Source: Gracilaria gracilis (taxonomy: Eukaryota > Rhodophyta > Florideophyceae > Gracilariales > Gracilariaceae). From it: a stretch of DNA of 64,000 bases. The position numbers and the translations under genes were made by a program. Shown piece after piece: positions 45,308-56,217 of this stretch (position 1 is the first letter of the stretch; each line of letters begins with the position of its first letter). The notes below the pieces were generated by a model. It was not told the origin of the DNA. It ran no database searches and saw only the letters and a list, made by a program, of their open reading frames with translations. The stretch is taken from assembly GCA_030374805.1 (NCBI GenBank), contig JARGSG010000089.1:1-64000 (forward strand). Reading direction: 5' to 3'.

Positions 45308-48300
45308 TACCACACGCTGGTGAAATATATATGGGCTTCTAGTTCAAAATCATTTCAGTTCGTCTCCAGGGAGGGTGGATGAGCATCACGAGAGATGCCT
45401 GATCGAACGCAAATCGAAACCAAACTGGTGAATGTCACCGACCTCCGATATTGGAGCAGAACTGTTCTCGTGCACTCTAAAGTTTGTTCTGCTCCCGGGC
45501 GGAGACATAGGTCCGGCAGCCAGACTGCAAAACATGTAATTCGTAGGTCTTTCCGGTTTTGCGTCAGAATATAGTTCAACAGCGTGGATCACAAAATGTA
45601 GTACGCCAAAGGTATCATTTTAGATGTACACAGGTTTGCATGATGTTCAATGCCATGATAATATGTTTGTAAGACCCGTGCTCAAAGCAGGGAACGCCAA
45701 CATATCGTTCGTCATCAATGGAGAGAGAGTCCATGAATGAGAACAACTCCAAGCTATGCCAGAATTACAAATAGGTTGCCATGAGAATGGAAGAGCATGA
45801 CAATGGTGTGTCATATATGAGAATTCGGTACACGGGGATGTAGTATTCAATGTGAAAGAAGATGAGGTACATAGGACACTGCAATGTCGCAGCGACACCA
45901 AGGTTCGTAACATGGATATGGTGCCAAGCACGACAACAGTCTTTCGTATTGGACTTTCAGAGGCCATTTTCTGTCGAGTTTACGGACTGGCATAGAGTAA
46001 TAAAGCGCTCGAGATCGTCGACAACTTGGGTGCAACGGGAGGTGTTTTGTGAGGACCATGCTTTAAATTGCTCGCTGCTGCAGCGACTGCGTTCCGTTCT
46101 CTTGTCGAGAATCAAATGTCAACTTTCATCCTGATTTGTTCACTTTCGACGAATGTGATTGGGTGCGTTTTCGGTCCAGGTTACGCGACTGCTTGAACAT
46201 CGTTGGAGGAGCGCAGTTACTCGAGTAATTCTTTCCAAGGGTTTGTGCGAGCTCACCGTACGCCAAATCAGTGACATGAAAGAACGTTTGTCTCTTCTTC
46301 TTCAGAAGTAAGCAGAGCTGTTCTTCTCGCCAATCCAGCTGTTCAATATTGTCAGAAATGCCGCCTCAGCAAGTTTTTTGTGTTGAGAAAAGTCGAAGTG
46401 CCGGGTGGTCGGTGGCATACTTGGCTCTGATCCAAACCATTTTTGTTTGATCTGCCAAGAAGCGATTCATATCATTTGCGGCTCCCCCCCGAGTACCATT
46501 ATCAAGAAAACGCATGCACTCGATAGGTCGCTGGAAAGTTGTGTTGTGTGTAGCGTGTGTAAGAATCCAGCTCAGAATGCCTGTACCACTCAAAGGGCGA
46601 AGACTTCTCGTGCTACTACACAGAAAGACTTAGGACCTGAAAACGGTGAGAGTTATATTCACGTGTTAGAAGAAATGGTTCCCTCTATTCTGAAGCTCAT
46701 GGCGTACGTTCAGACACAGGAAGCTCCCAAAAGAAGAGGTTTTAGCGAACATGTGCACTATATGTGTCTCGCTGGATCCGATCTTTCCGCAGAAAGCTCA
46801 ACATGTAAGCGCGCTTCTTTGATTCTACCTGGAACTTCACACAAGACGATTTGCAATGACACATAGCTGAATGTTGATAAGCGAAGTCGAAATGTTGAAA
46901 AAGTTCGCCGATATCGGTCGAAGCACAAAGATAGAGATAATTGGAATGCCCGAAGTCGATATCAGAAAAGAAAGCAGTCCTCCAGCAGTAAGATTTCGAA
47001 CAGTAAAAAGCCGGTCCTTGAAAGAGAAGCGCAGCTTTTTATAAGACCGGCGGGAGAGAAAGAAGGTAATCCGAGCTATTCCAGTGACAAGTGACAGGGT
47101 GTTTATGAAGTTCACACAGTGACGGATGTGTACGAGGTATCTCGCACGTTTCACGTCTATAATGCTCAAAAACTGGCACATGAACAACAAAACACAATCC
47201 TTGCATTGCAATCTGATGAGCATGGTGGTCGTCAACTTGCTGTAGTGCGTTGTAATGGAGACTCGAAGAACACCCAATTGTGTTAAGTCGGTGCTCATGA
47301 TATGGGAAAATCGATCTGTAAATGCGCCTTAATCTAGCTCTTTCGAGCCCGTGGGTTGTAGGAATCGATAATCTCTAAGAGATCTTCATCGCTCATCTTT
47401 GCAACCACTTCTGTAAAGATTGGTCTTACCTATCTGCCCAATTACTTGTCAAATGGTCGCACTTCTCCTACCCCCCACACGCTTTTGAACACCATGAAAA
47501 GCTTCCGCTGTAATGTTCTTCGCCTAAAGCCCAGAATGATCCTTCCCATCGGCTGCCAGCTCTTCCAGTCGCCCTGCGATGTTCACCGCTTCAGACAGCT
47601 TACCGCAATGTTTCAGATGTATCATACGGACAGAACGCATGATTGGATAATCTGCAGCACTTTAATGCCATAAATGAGATAGATATTTGTCCATTCGCGA
47701 TGCGCCCACTTACAATCCTTAAGTCGCAGCAGCTCCATCGGTGCCACAGAGACGATTGAAAATGACGGAACAAACGGGTCATCACTTGGAAGGACGGAAA
47801 GAGACTGGCTCACACTGGGCTTCGGCGAAGCCCTGTGCTAAAATGAGATACAATCATGGAGGCCGACACACTCATTTTGAGGTTTGAATGTATATTTGTA
47901 GTCCAGCTTGATAATGCGCTCCATGATGCTCTCAACGTGACACTTGAAAAGGGGATTGATGAGCCACTAGTTGATGCGTTCTGGCTCGTAGTTGTAATAT
48001 GGGTAGCCCATGTGATTACTGTGGCGCTCGTGTTCCCACTCGACGAATTGGTAGCCGATATGCTTGGTGGAGAGCTCACGCTCGCACTCGATCTCACGCT
48101 CGATGATGAGCTAGCCGCACTCGTGCGCTATCCTTCATGTATCTCGTCATGAAAGTTGTATTAACTCGCTCTTGAGAGACCCTCATAACGTCGTTGCTAA
48201 TGTGCGCGTGGAGGGTAAGCCAGATCTCCTTCTTCTGCTGCCATTGTTACGTACCACCATTCATTGACAAGTGTTTTCAAACAGGTATTGTTCAACCCGG

Positions 48301-48922
48301 TTGGACGACTGGCTCCATCTGCAGGCACGTGCACATCTACTTCTGCCTCTGCATCCACAGGGAACACAACCGGTGGAAGGTGGGTGCGTCACGAACGACG
48401 ACGAAACACCAACAGCAGTGCACATGACGCGGCGCAGGCGTTGACTACGGTTAAGAAGAAGCAGTCTCGTGGAGTTGAGCGGGGGGGCGGGTTGGGGCGG
48501 CGCAAACGACCAAGTGACGAAGACGCGGCCAATACGCGAAACGGGCAGCGCGTGACAAGCGTTGAACGGCTCGGGCACCCGATGCGCGGCGCGGCAACAA
48601 CCAATGCAGCAAAATTGTCTCGCGGCGCCACGCCTCCCACGCACCATTGGCCACCGCCAGCGCGCGTGCGCGTAAATCTCGTTACTTGCTCCCAACACGT
48701 GTCGCCACGCTACATGGCGCGCGCCGCATACCGTAGCTGCGAGCCCCGTGCTACTCTTCGTCTCCCCCACCCAGCGCTATTACCTCTCCCCCCCCACCAC
48801 ACCTGCACCACCCACCCCCTAGAGATAGAGAAAGATAAGAATTCCGTACGTCTTGACGTCAATGTAGGTACTGTATATATACATGTACAATGAAACATTA
48901 GCAGGAATTCTGGTCCGAAGCT
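45308..48922. other. Degenerate coding traces, unidentified
   Basis: Over 3.6 kb without an intact gene. On the + strand from about 45.6 to 47.7 kb, adjacent short frames look like pieces of a decayed protein-coding region: for example CLICQEAIHIICG with a Cys/His pattern at 46.4-46.6 kb and a Lys/Ser-rich stretch near 47.0 kb. A decayed transposase is my guess, but no signature is clear. An ORF at 47,856-48,152 is low-complexity (Leu/Val/Asp/Glu). 48.3-48.85 kb is GC-rich, with a C-run near 48.79 kb, and has no recognisable product. Confidence 0.35.
48838..48893. repeat. Dispersed motif with TTGACGTCAA core, copy 1
   Basis: The sequence TTCCGTACGTCTTGACGTCA followed by ATGTAG...TACATGTACAA recurs at 56,572-56,615 in the same orientation with a few changes. 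The core TTGACGTCAA is a perfect palindrome (CRE-like). Both copies lie beyond the 3' end of one of the two related secreted-protein genes, which are in opposite orientation, so this is not simple 3' homology. Confidence 0.6.
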
Positions 48923-49705
48923 TTAGCGTTGTCCTCGAAGCAATGGGTTTCCAATTTCTTCCTGGGTTATATCGGTCTGCATCTGGTCAATAGGAAGCTC
49001 ATTGAAGAAACCATCTCCAGCATAAACATCCCCAGAGCTGCTAGACACCACATGATAAGTAGTTTCATCTATCAACGTCACGCGGGATATTTTGATGTAA
49101 ACCGACCCAACAGAAGGAGTTTCGCTGACACCAACAGCCGAAATGGACCCGTTCACTCGAAGCCTGGCATTTCTGAAGGTCTCCATAATTTTTCTCGCCG
49201 CGATCGCCTTCGAAATGTAGTTGGTATCATGTGAAGCCGCGTCCTGAATGGCCGATTGTGAAAATGGCTGATCGAGATTCTTTCCCAGCTCACCCAAGGA
49301 CGGGTTGTTCAGATCATCTCCGTAGTTGCGTTTGCTCTGACCGTAAAGAGTTCTCTCTCTTTCATTCAAGGTAGAGGTGAATAGCCTGTCGCTTACAGCA
49401 AGGTACTTTGATGTTACTCCATTTATACTGTAGTCGAAGCGGAATAATGATCGAAGACCAAAGCGCACACTAATCTTTCCCTGCCCTATGATGCCGAGGA
49501 AGGGACTGTGGTCGTTCAATACCAATCTGTCATCTTCTTGAAAAAACAAGGTTGCCGTATTCAGTTGATGGTTAATAGTTTCAACTTTCTTCACAATGGC
49601 AAAATACTCGAGAGCCAAGCCGTTGACTGAGGCTGCCACGGTGAACCTGAGCGTTAAGAGATATGCTAAAAGCGCTCCAAGAACGGGGCTCCCTGATTCG
49701 TCATT
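48923..49705 (-). CDS. Secreted-protein family member A (unknown function)
   Basis: The frame is open from 49,876 to 48,923, but the first 55 codons overlap a tRNA-like sequence and are probably not coding. A GTAAGC donor near 49,772, a pyrimidine-rich tract and an AG at 49,706 suggest a short intron. I therefore start the last exon at 49,705; the true ATG is unresolved. The exon begins with a hydrophobic, signal-peptide-like stretch (PVLGALLAYLLTLRFTVAAS), then YFAIVKKVETINHQLN, DYSINGVTSKYLAVSDRLF, LGELGKNLDQPF, VYIKISRVTLIDE and a C-terminal EEIGNPLLRG. The decayed gene at 55,451-56,217 shares this order (VKEVEIVERQVN, YDITIGGVSSEFLASSDTFF, VYIKFARVTMLDD, SGNPFFRG). I know no named family. 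An extracellular role is inferred from the signal peptides. Confidence 0.55.
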   Translation of the reverse strand, partial: NDESGSPVLGALLAYLLTLRFTVAASVNGLALEYFAIVKKVETINHQLNTATLFFQEDDRLVLNDHSPFLGIIGQGKISVRFGLRSLFRFDYSINGVTSKYLAVSDRLFTSTLNERERTLYGQSKRNYGDDLNNPSLGELGKNLDQPFSQSAIQDAASHDTNYISKAIAARKIMETFRNARLRVNGSISAVGVSETPSVGSVYIKISRVTLIDETTYHVVSSSSGDVYAGDGFFNELPIDQMQTDITQEEIGNPLLRGQR

Positions 49706-49821
49706 CTTTGATGAACCAAGAGAAAAAGATGAGAAGAGAGAGGGAGAAAGTGAAATATCACCACCAGCAAGCTTACATTGACTATGGAACAAAATAACGT
49801 AGTGTAGTGAACTGGGGGGAA

Positions 49822-49908
49822 GAGCGGCAGGGCCGGGGTTCGAACCACGAACCCCGGGCCCACACAAAAAGCACACGAAGGCGGTTACCGATTGAGCTAT
49901 GGCCGCTC
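49822..49908 (-). tRNA. tRNA-like sequence (pseudogene or SINE head)
   Basis: Read on the minus strand, GAGCGGC opens and GCCGCTC closes the segment, a perfect 7-bp acceptor-type stem. A-box-like TAGCTCAATCGG and B-box GGTTCGAACCC stand at the right spacing. The B box lies in an unusually long 10-bp hairpin, and the D and anticodon arms do not fold properly, so it is not a working tRNA as I read it. It sits just upstream of secreted-protein gene A. Confidence 0.4.
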
Positions 49909-51041
49909 ACGGTGTAGTGACCTCAAGCCACACCGCCGCAATTGTTATCGTGACCCTCTGTGACCGCCAGCTGCAGCTGACACCAGCTACACGTAGTCAC
50001 CTTTGAAACCTTCACTCCGCACTGACTAGTTTCTAGGAGCCGCTGGGGAAAGCGGTAATTTCTATAATTTAGAAGTATAATATTTAATAAATGCATATTT
50101 GCACAGATTCTTTATAGCTATTCTAAAAATGCGGCATGTGTTTAATCAGAAAGCACAATTAAACCTCCCATTGACACTCTAAGAGGTTTTGCAAAAAATT
50201 GGTTCAACTCAGCATTTCCTTTACAGTGTCAGAGATGTGACTCTCAGTATGTTTCCTGGAAAGTTAAACCAAAGTTATCTGATAGCTCACGCGGGCACAT
50301 ATTTGAAATTGTGCATGTTACGTCTTTAAGTGCTATGTATCTCACACGCATGGTCTTTTGAACAACATTGGCAAACATATTTTTAATGCCTAGGCTACGT
50401 TCAGTAACGTAGAACGATATCTTACATATAGGGTTTCTGGATTGCGTTGCACTTCGCTTCAAAAATCGGAAAAACAGCCCAAAAACACATAAAAGTTGAA
50501 AATTAGGATCATTTTAACTTCTTGGCGTAGTAGGAGAATTAAAAATACTTCTTATCTCTATATCTGCTGCTCGGAAAGCTACATATTTATGTTTAAAGTT
50601 TTGCATTCAGTAGTCACAACTGCTCACTACAACCGAGTTTCTATATTGTCAGCGCTGACAACAAGTGAAAGTTAACGCCAAAGTTGTCGATTTTACCGTG
50701 CAACATGCGCACGGGAAATTGAACAACTTTCCACAATCTCACATTGTAGGCCCTACGAATACTCTGTCAGACGCCCCAATCCAAATAAGTTGAAAAGGTT
50801 TACTATTTGTGTGTAGTTTAGTACTGGGGAAGGCGGGAAATACGCCTTTTGAAACTTACCGGCAAAGGTTAACAAACAAGTTTTCCTTCCAAAAAAATGG
50901 TCGAGCATTAGAACAATTGGCTGTTACGAAATACTGGACAACAAACTTTCGATTTTACCCAGTACAGAGACTTGGTGCTTCTTAAAGGAACATTATGGAA
51001 TAGCTAGAGTAATAAAAGGACACATTTGTTCCGCAAAAAGC
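49909..51041. other. Intergenic, AT-rich
   Basis: No gene recognised. A perfect 12-bp palindrome CAGCTGCAGCTG lies at 49,968-49,979. A minus ORF of 72 codons at 50,244-50,462 shows no motif. Confidence 0.4.
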
Positions 51042-51907
51042 CTAATTCACCTGAATACAAACGATGCCTTCCCGTTTTGCATAGCGGTCATCAGGGGCCT
51101 TCAAATCGACATATAAGATACTAGTACCGTCTGGAAACCCTAAAATCTGCTTTTTCGGGACATGTGACTCAACTTTAAAAGGAAGCAGAATTTGGCAGTA
51201 CGATTTCACTTTTTCCTCAGACAAGCTCCTTATATTCTTCAGTGATCTCTGAAATCCTAATATTTTCGGATGATATCTTTTCATAGGGTCAAATTGTCGG
51301 GTAAGCCAGGCCTTGTGAAGCAATTTTATATTAGTCATTGCCTCAGGCCATTCAACGGTTAGTTCAAAAACATTGCCATTTTTCCTAACATGACTCTCGA
51401 TATCATCGACTTGGACTCCGGAAGGTAGAGATATAGCCAAGCTAACAAACTCCACAGTTGTGTCCTCGTCTTTCCAAACGGATTGCAAGACAAGGGGAAA
51501 AAACTCCCCAGGTTTCTGTATAACCCGTGGATCTTGATCATCTCTCTCATCTGCTTCATCATCATCGTCTACTAGATCAACCACGTTTAAATTTTGATTT
51601 TCAATATTTCCAGCGGTACATCTGGCGTTCAGCATCTGCGCAGCATTTGCTGTAAAAGCCGTTAGAAAAAATAAATTAGAGAAATTTAGGGAAACAACTT
51701 ACTTGCAGTTTCAAGCTTCTCCGCTTTGATCTTAGAGTACTTGTTTCTAAATGTTGAAAGCCGAAATGATTGGAAAAGAGGATCCATTTTGTAAACGTCG
51801 GCAGCCGACTCGTCACCAGTGAGTTCCCCTTTATCAAACATTTCATGAAGACGGCGAACGGCAGGAGAGTCATCTGTCAGTCTTGGTCTCTTCGGTCTTG
51901 GTGCCAT
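51042..51907 (-). CDS. Two-exon gene, unknown family, possible Harbinger partner
   Basis: Exon 1 is 51,703-51,907 and exon 2 is 51,042-51,649. The 53-nt intron has a GTAAGT donor, a TTCTAAC branch-like site and a TTTTACAG acceptor, and the join keeps the frame (205 + 608 nt, 270 residues). The product starts MAPRPKRPRLTDDSPAVRR, a basic nuclear-type N-terminus, followed by an Asp-rich stretch (VVDLVDDDDEADERDD). A 150-residue folded part then includes LAISLPSGVQVDDIESHV, VEWPEAMTNIKLLHKAWL, YHPKILGFQRSLKNIRS and ILYVDLKAPDDRYAK. I have an impression of similar uncharacterised proteins in diatoms and other algae but no named family. It lies head to head with the Harbinger-type transposase, about 1.1 kb away, so it may be that element's second protein. 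It looks intact. Confidence 0.75.
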
Positions 51908-52989
51908 AGTGTGGATGAGGAAGTAATAGTAGAGCAGAAAAAGGGTGTAGATAATTACCGGACTTTTTGTTGGCCAACTCTGGTTGTGAAGAAAAAGCTA
52001 AACGCTTCGGCTTTTATACCAAACTTTGAGCACAATTCTGAGCTATGCATTACGTTTTCAAACCCATGTAGGAGATAAAGTTCTAAAATTTTGGTGACTA
52101 CTTATGACGTGCCAAGATTAGTAAGCACCAATTTATCCATGTGCAACGCACTTGATGTGACCACTGCATAATTTGGATTGCAATCCTTTTGGGTGAAGTG
52201 CATGAAAGGCTCCAATACCCGCCAGGACGTTTAGGCCGTGTCTTGAAGGACTCCTCGGGAATGGGTTGTATCCTTTTAGGGATTATTATTTTTCAAGTTT
52301 CAAACTATGTGGCCTCCCGAACGAAGGAGAAGTATGCAGTTTTCCCGTGCTTCCGATATTCATAGTTGAACAATGGCTGTGATTCTACATTTAAAGCAAG
52401 TTTCAGAGTGTGAAAATCAACATAATTGATTGTCTTGGGGCCACCCAAGAAACTCACATAACATTCAGTGTGCAATAAAAAGTACTTATTGAGAATTTTG
52501 ACTTCATAATATGTAAATAGATGTTAAAACGGCTACTTTTTCTGGTTTTGCGTTTCGTGTTTTAGAAATCTTTTAAAAGTTATTGATTAACACAACATGG
52601 ATTTGAAGGAACATCATACAGCTCATTTGTTTTTTGATAATAGAAATACGACAGCCTGTCGGAGGGAGTAGAAGAGCTTTGTTCACAGTTGAGAATTTGA
52701 ACTGTGAATATTCACAGTTTGCTTCACAGTTTGTTTCACGACTCACATTGAGGACATGCTGGTACTTAAATGACCTATTCTGCGTAGGACTTTCTCTTCG
52801 GGATGGTATCCCATGCTGAGCTGGCTTAATTACTTGATTACAGTTTACAATAGAATTATTCTACAATATTTGGTAAGCACTGTTGCAACCTTCGGAAGCA
52901 GTGAGTTTTTCATCAAAGTATTTTAATGACAAACGTAGGAGGTGGAAAAATATAACCGCTATCGTTTTTTACAGCACTGAAAATTTAAG
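51908..52989. other. Spacer between the two-exon gene and the transposase
   Basis: About 1.1 kb of AT-rich DNA between divergent genes. The only + ORF of note (starting 52,883) runs into the transposase region in a different frame. GAATATTCACAGTTTG-type words recur at 52,680-52,740. No TATA box is convincing. Confidence 0.4.
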
Positions 52990-53971
52990 GATAGCACAAA
53001 AGCCATATATAAGAGCGGCGGTAACACTCAGAAGGATTTGCAACAACACCACATCTGAAGATGGTATACCGAAAACAAGCAAGTCCCGCTACCTTTCGGG
53101 GCCGCAAGTATTTCCATTATTCGAAAGTCGCGCCGCTCTACTTTGCCTATACATGTTGCGCGATTCCGGTCACTCTTTGGGGTCAGCTACGACACCTGTG
53201 CAAAAATTTGGAACACTTTGCTCAACGAAATGCCTTCTAGAAGTCAACCAAAGCACCTATTATGGGCACTCTTTTTCCTCCGTCAGTACTGTGTTGAACA
53301 TGTGAACACTGTTTTATGTAATATTGACGAGAAGACTTTTCGAAAGTGGTGTTGGACGTTCGTTAACTTGATGTCTAATATTAAAATTGTAAGTTTGGCA
53401 AATGCGCTAAAGTTTTTATATGCTGCTAACCAGCCTCTGTTCAAGATTAAATGGGGAGAAAGGTTTAAAGGGGAACCATCTCTGAACTGCTTTGTTTCCG
53501 TTGATGGAGTGGATTGTAGAATTTGTGAGCCGTTCCCATTTTCTCCTGTTTGGTACTCTCACAAGTTTAAAGGAGCAGGGATAAGATATGAAACTGGAAT
53601 ATCTATGAGCACTGGACATGTGGTGTGGATTCATGGGGGAATTCCCGTGTGGTTTGCTACCAGATCTTAAGATATTTTGACTGCTGATGAAGCAAAAATT
53701 GGCAATCAATGAGAAGGTAATTGCAGATGACGTCTATAACGACGGAAAGTGTGTTTTAAGAGGACGTTTCGGCTTGAATCTTATGGAGAAAAGTATGCAC
53801 ACAATGATTAGGGCACGGCATGAAACGTTTCATCATCGACTGAAACAATTTTCAGTGATTGAATCTCGTTTTTGACATCCTCTTTATCGCCATGTACATT
53901 GTTTTCATGCCGTGGCAAATATCGTTCAAATGTCAATTTTGAATGAGGAACCTCTTTTCTCTTTATCCTAA
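52990..53971 (+). pseudogene. PIF/Harbinger-type DDE transposase, broken
   Basis: The readable core, 53,143-53,670, contains FVSVDGVDCRICEPFPF (first catalytic Asp), WYSHKFKGAGIRYETGI and GHVVWIHGGIPV. A second frame gives NEKVIADDVYND (second Asp) and IRARHETFHHRLKQFSVI (catalytic Glu in RHE). The tail reads HCFHAVANIVQMSILNEEP and ends at 53,971. This is the order of Harbinger/ISL2EU-like (DDE_Tnp_4) transposases, which move DNA by cut and paste. All three acidic residues survive, but there are at least three frame changes or stops: one near 53,668, one within 53,690-53,700, and a TGA at 53,874 where RFRH would be expected (CGA to TGA). The start is unclear, as the N-terminal part also shifts frame near 53,120. 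The neighbour at 51.0-51.9 kb may be the partner gene. Confidence 0.75.
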
Positions 53972-55274
53972 ATCTGGTTTATGGTATACTGCATATTTTT
54001 AAAAGTTCAATGTGTTCTTATTGAAAGCAGTTTAGCTACGTTATCTAACTTTCTATATTTGTTTTGAATTGGACCCCATGTAGTCGATCACTACTTAGTG
54101 GTAGTCCACTTCAACTGAGGCAAACCACCCGTCATATTGTTTCGTAATCTACTGCTACATGTCCACAAAACTGAACTTATCGCGTCCAATACGTAGTGTA
54201 TCCAAACGAGGTGCTTTTCCCGCGCTTCCCTGGGTTACATTCTCTGAAAGAGCACGACAGGCTTAAATGGCCCCGATTTGCAGAATTTTGAGTTTCTAGA
54301 AATATAACGGTTTTACCGCTGTCCCCTGTAGCCTTCGATACAAATACAAGGGTAACGTTACCTCTCTCTCGTGTGCATCAATCAAAGAAGATCATTATGA
54401 AATTAGCTGTATCCTGTGGGGCTTTTGAACAGTCTTCGCATAAAGATAAAGGTTATCTCTGTCCAAGAATCCTACGTGCTGAACAAATTTTTGTTCAGCA
54501 GTACTGAACGGAAGGGGGCAGATTCCTTAAATCTGCACAAATGCCCAAAACTGTTCGAGTTGACACACAGGATAGCCAGGACACATGAGTTATATTTGTA
54601 TGACTCAACCAGCTTCTTTGACGCCATTCTGTATAAACAACTTGTGACACCAACTATGACTTTCTTTGCTGCTTCACACCATATCTACGGCGAGCACAGC
54701 TAAGCAGATAACGTCCGGCATTTCGTTCCTCTCCAGCAGCTACAGTAGATATCTATGAATATCAAAATTGTGACTCGGCAGAGCAATAAAATTGTCATTT
54801 TTACCACGCCGTACTCCGGTCAATTCAATGGGCTCACCTCCTAACCGTTTCAAGAAACGCATGGGACTACCTACCCAAAGCAGTACATCTGTGGTAGAAC
54901 TTGCGCGCTGCCTCGGTATACATTAGACAGACAACCAAGGAAACTTGAGATAGTTTCCAAGCTGGGTTTTTCTTCAGTGGTGCAGCATGCATGGTGAGGC
55001 GGTGAGTCTGTATCTAAAGCTCTATGTTTCAAGTTTGGATTCCCCCTCCAAATCTCCAGCTGCCGTTTAATGCCTTTCATACACTTTCGGAATGAAAACA
55101 GGGGAAATGGCTGCAAGTTCCCAAGTTCAGCAACGGAAACAAGCAGTGGCCATTCTTCTCCCATGAACGCACACCCTCATAAACCTCTTTCAGAGTCATA
55201 CGTCAGTTTTTGTTTGCTGTGTTGCTAATTGGGCTCCAACGAGCACGATAGTCAGCGATGATTCTTCACACTAG
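53972..55274. other. Intergenic with unidentified short ORFs
   Basis: An ORF at 54,416-54,703 (+, 95 codons) and one at 54,871-55,164 (-, 97 codons) show no motif I recognise. A short dyad ACTACTTAGTGGTAGT lies near 54,089. No gene is supported. Confidence 0.35.
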
Positions 55275-55288
55275 TATGCACGTGCATA
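55275..55288. promoter_or_regulatory. Perfect 14-bp palindrome with G-box core, distal
   Basis: TATGCACGTGCATA is a perfect palindrome around CACGTG, 63 bp upstream of the TATA box of secreted-protein gene B. CACGTG is the classical E/G-box bound by bHLH or bZIP dimers. Confidence 0.6.
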
Positions 55289-55322
55289 AAGAACATGGCC
55301 TTTAGTCGAAATCCATCTCTGG

Positions 55323-55336
55323 ACTTCACGTGAAGT
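55323..55336. promoter_or_regulatory. Perfect 14-bp palindrome with G-box core, proximal
   Basis: ACTTCACGTGAAGT is a perfect palindrome around CACGTG, 14 bp upstream of the TATA box and 48 bp (start to start) from the first palindrome. Confidence 0.65.
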
Positions 55337-55350
55337 TCTTACCAACCGAG

Positions 55351-55356
55351 TATAAA
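55351..55356 (+). promoter_or_regulatory. TATA box of secreted-protein gene B
   Basis: GAGTATAAAGGC stands 100 bp upstream of the ATG at 55,451, a normal distance for a TATA box with a leader of about 65-70 nt. It is the clearest core promoter in the window. Confidence 0.6.
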
Positions 55357-55450
55357 GGCTCCTTGCATTCTTTCTCAGCTGCGAAAGTAACATTCACACA
55401 CAACACCCATCATTTGATCTCCATATCGCTTTGTGCAGCCGTACTTCAAA

Positions 55451-56217
55451 ATGAAAGCAGTTTTATTGTTACTCTCATCGGTTCTCGCCATGACATTTGT
55501 GTTAGCCATGCCAATCGAAGACTTGAGCAAGTTAAGTATCGTCAAGGAAGTTGAAATCGTGGAGCGTCAGGTCAACAACGACGCTGTTTAAGTGTCTTCA
55601 ACAGAAGAAACCCAGGTAATTAAAAGCCTCTCGTGTCTCGAGGTCAGGTAACCACCGGTGCCATATTATGCAAAGGATTCTGTACGAATTCAGCGTCATA
55701 CGACATAACTATAGGTGGTGTATCCTCAGAATTTCTTGCAAGCAGTGACACTTTTTTCCGCAGTTCTTTGAACAGTTCCCAAGTTGGCCTTTATGATCAA
55801 GCGCTGCAAAGCTACAGGGGGGGTTTAGACGTTCCGTTTCTACGCGCTGTCGGCATTAATCTTGATGAAGGATTCATTGCTCAATCCAGTGTGAGTGAAG
55901 CTGCAGAGGCTCTTCAGAACTAAAATGACCTGGCAAGCGCGGCGCAAAGCATTGTGGAAAGCTTTCGAGGTGCTACAGTTCGATTGACCGGTACGATGAC
56001 TGAGAGAAGCTTTTCGAGTCGACAATCGGAGTCGCAAGTTTACATCAAGTTTGCCAGAGTAACAATGCTTGATGACTCGGAGCTTCGAGGGGTTTCGGCT
56101 GATGCAACGGATGTTACCGTCAGCAATCCCAATGGAAGAAATCCATGTAATATCGAAGACTTCACGGGTGACGCAGTCCAGCAGAACTCAGGTAACCCTT
56201 TTTTCAGGGGTGAGTAG
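55451..56217 (+). pseudogene. Secreted-protein family member B, decayed
   Basis: ATG 55,451 opens MKAVLLLLSSVLAMTFVLA, a textbook signal peptide, followed by IVKEVEIVERQVN and a stop at about 55,588. Homology to gene A resumes in another frame from about 55,690 (YDITIGGVSSEFLASSDTFF), meets a stop near 55,922 and continues in the third block (SIVESFRGATVRL, VYIKFARVTMLDD) to SGNPFFRG and the stop at 56,217. The first and second blocks could be joined by an unseen intron, but the stop at 55,922 lies inside conserved sequence, so I call it a pseudogene. Its promoter, with TATA box and two G-box palindromes, looks intact. It is in inverted orientation to gene A, with the two-exon gene and the Harbinger remnant between them. 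Confidence 0.6.

Noticed and set aside
47856-48152. Acidic/hydrophobic 98-codon ORF as a gene
   Set aside because: Low-complexity repetition on both strands and no start context or homolog that I know; left as unassigned.
39131-48922. CACTA terminal inverted repeats around the Tnp2 locus
   Set aside because: I looked for CACTA...TAGTG ends on both sides and found no pair convincing by eye; a computed inverted-repeat search is needed.
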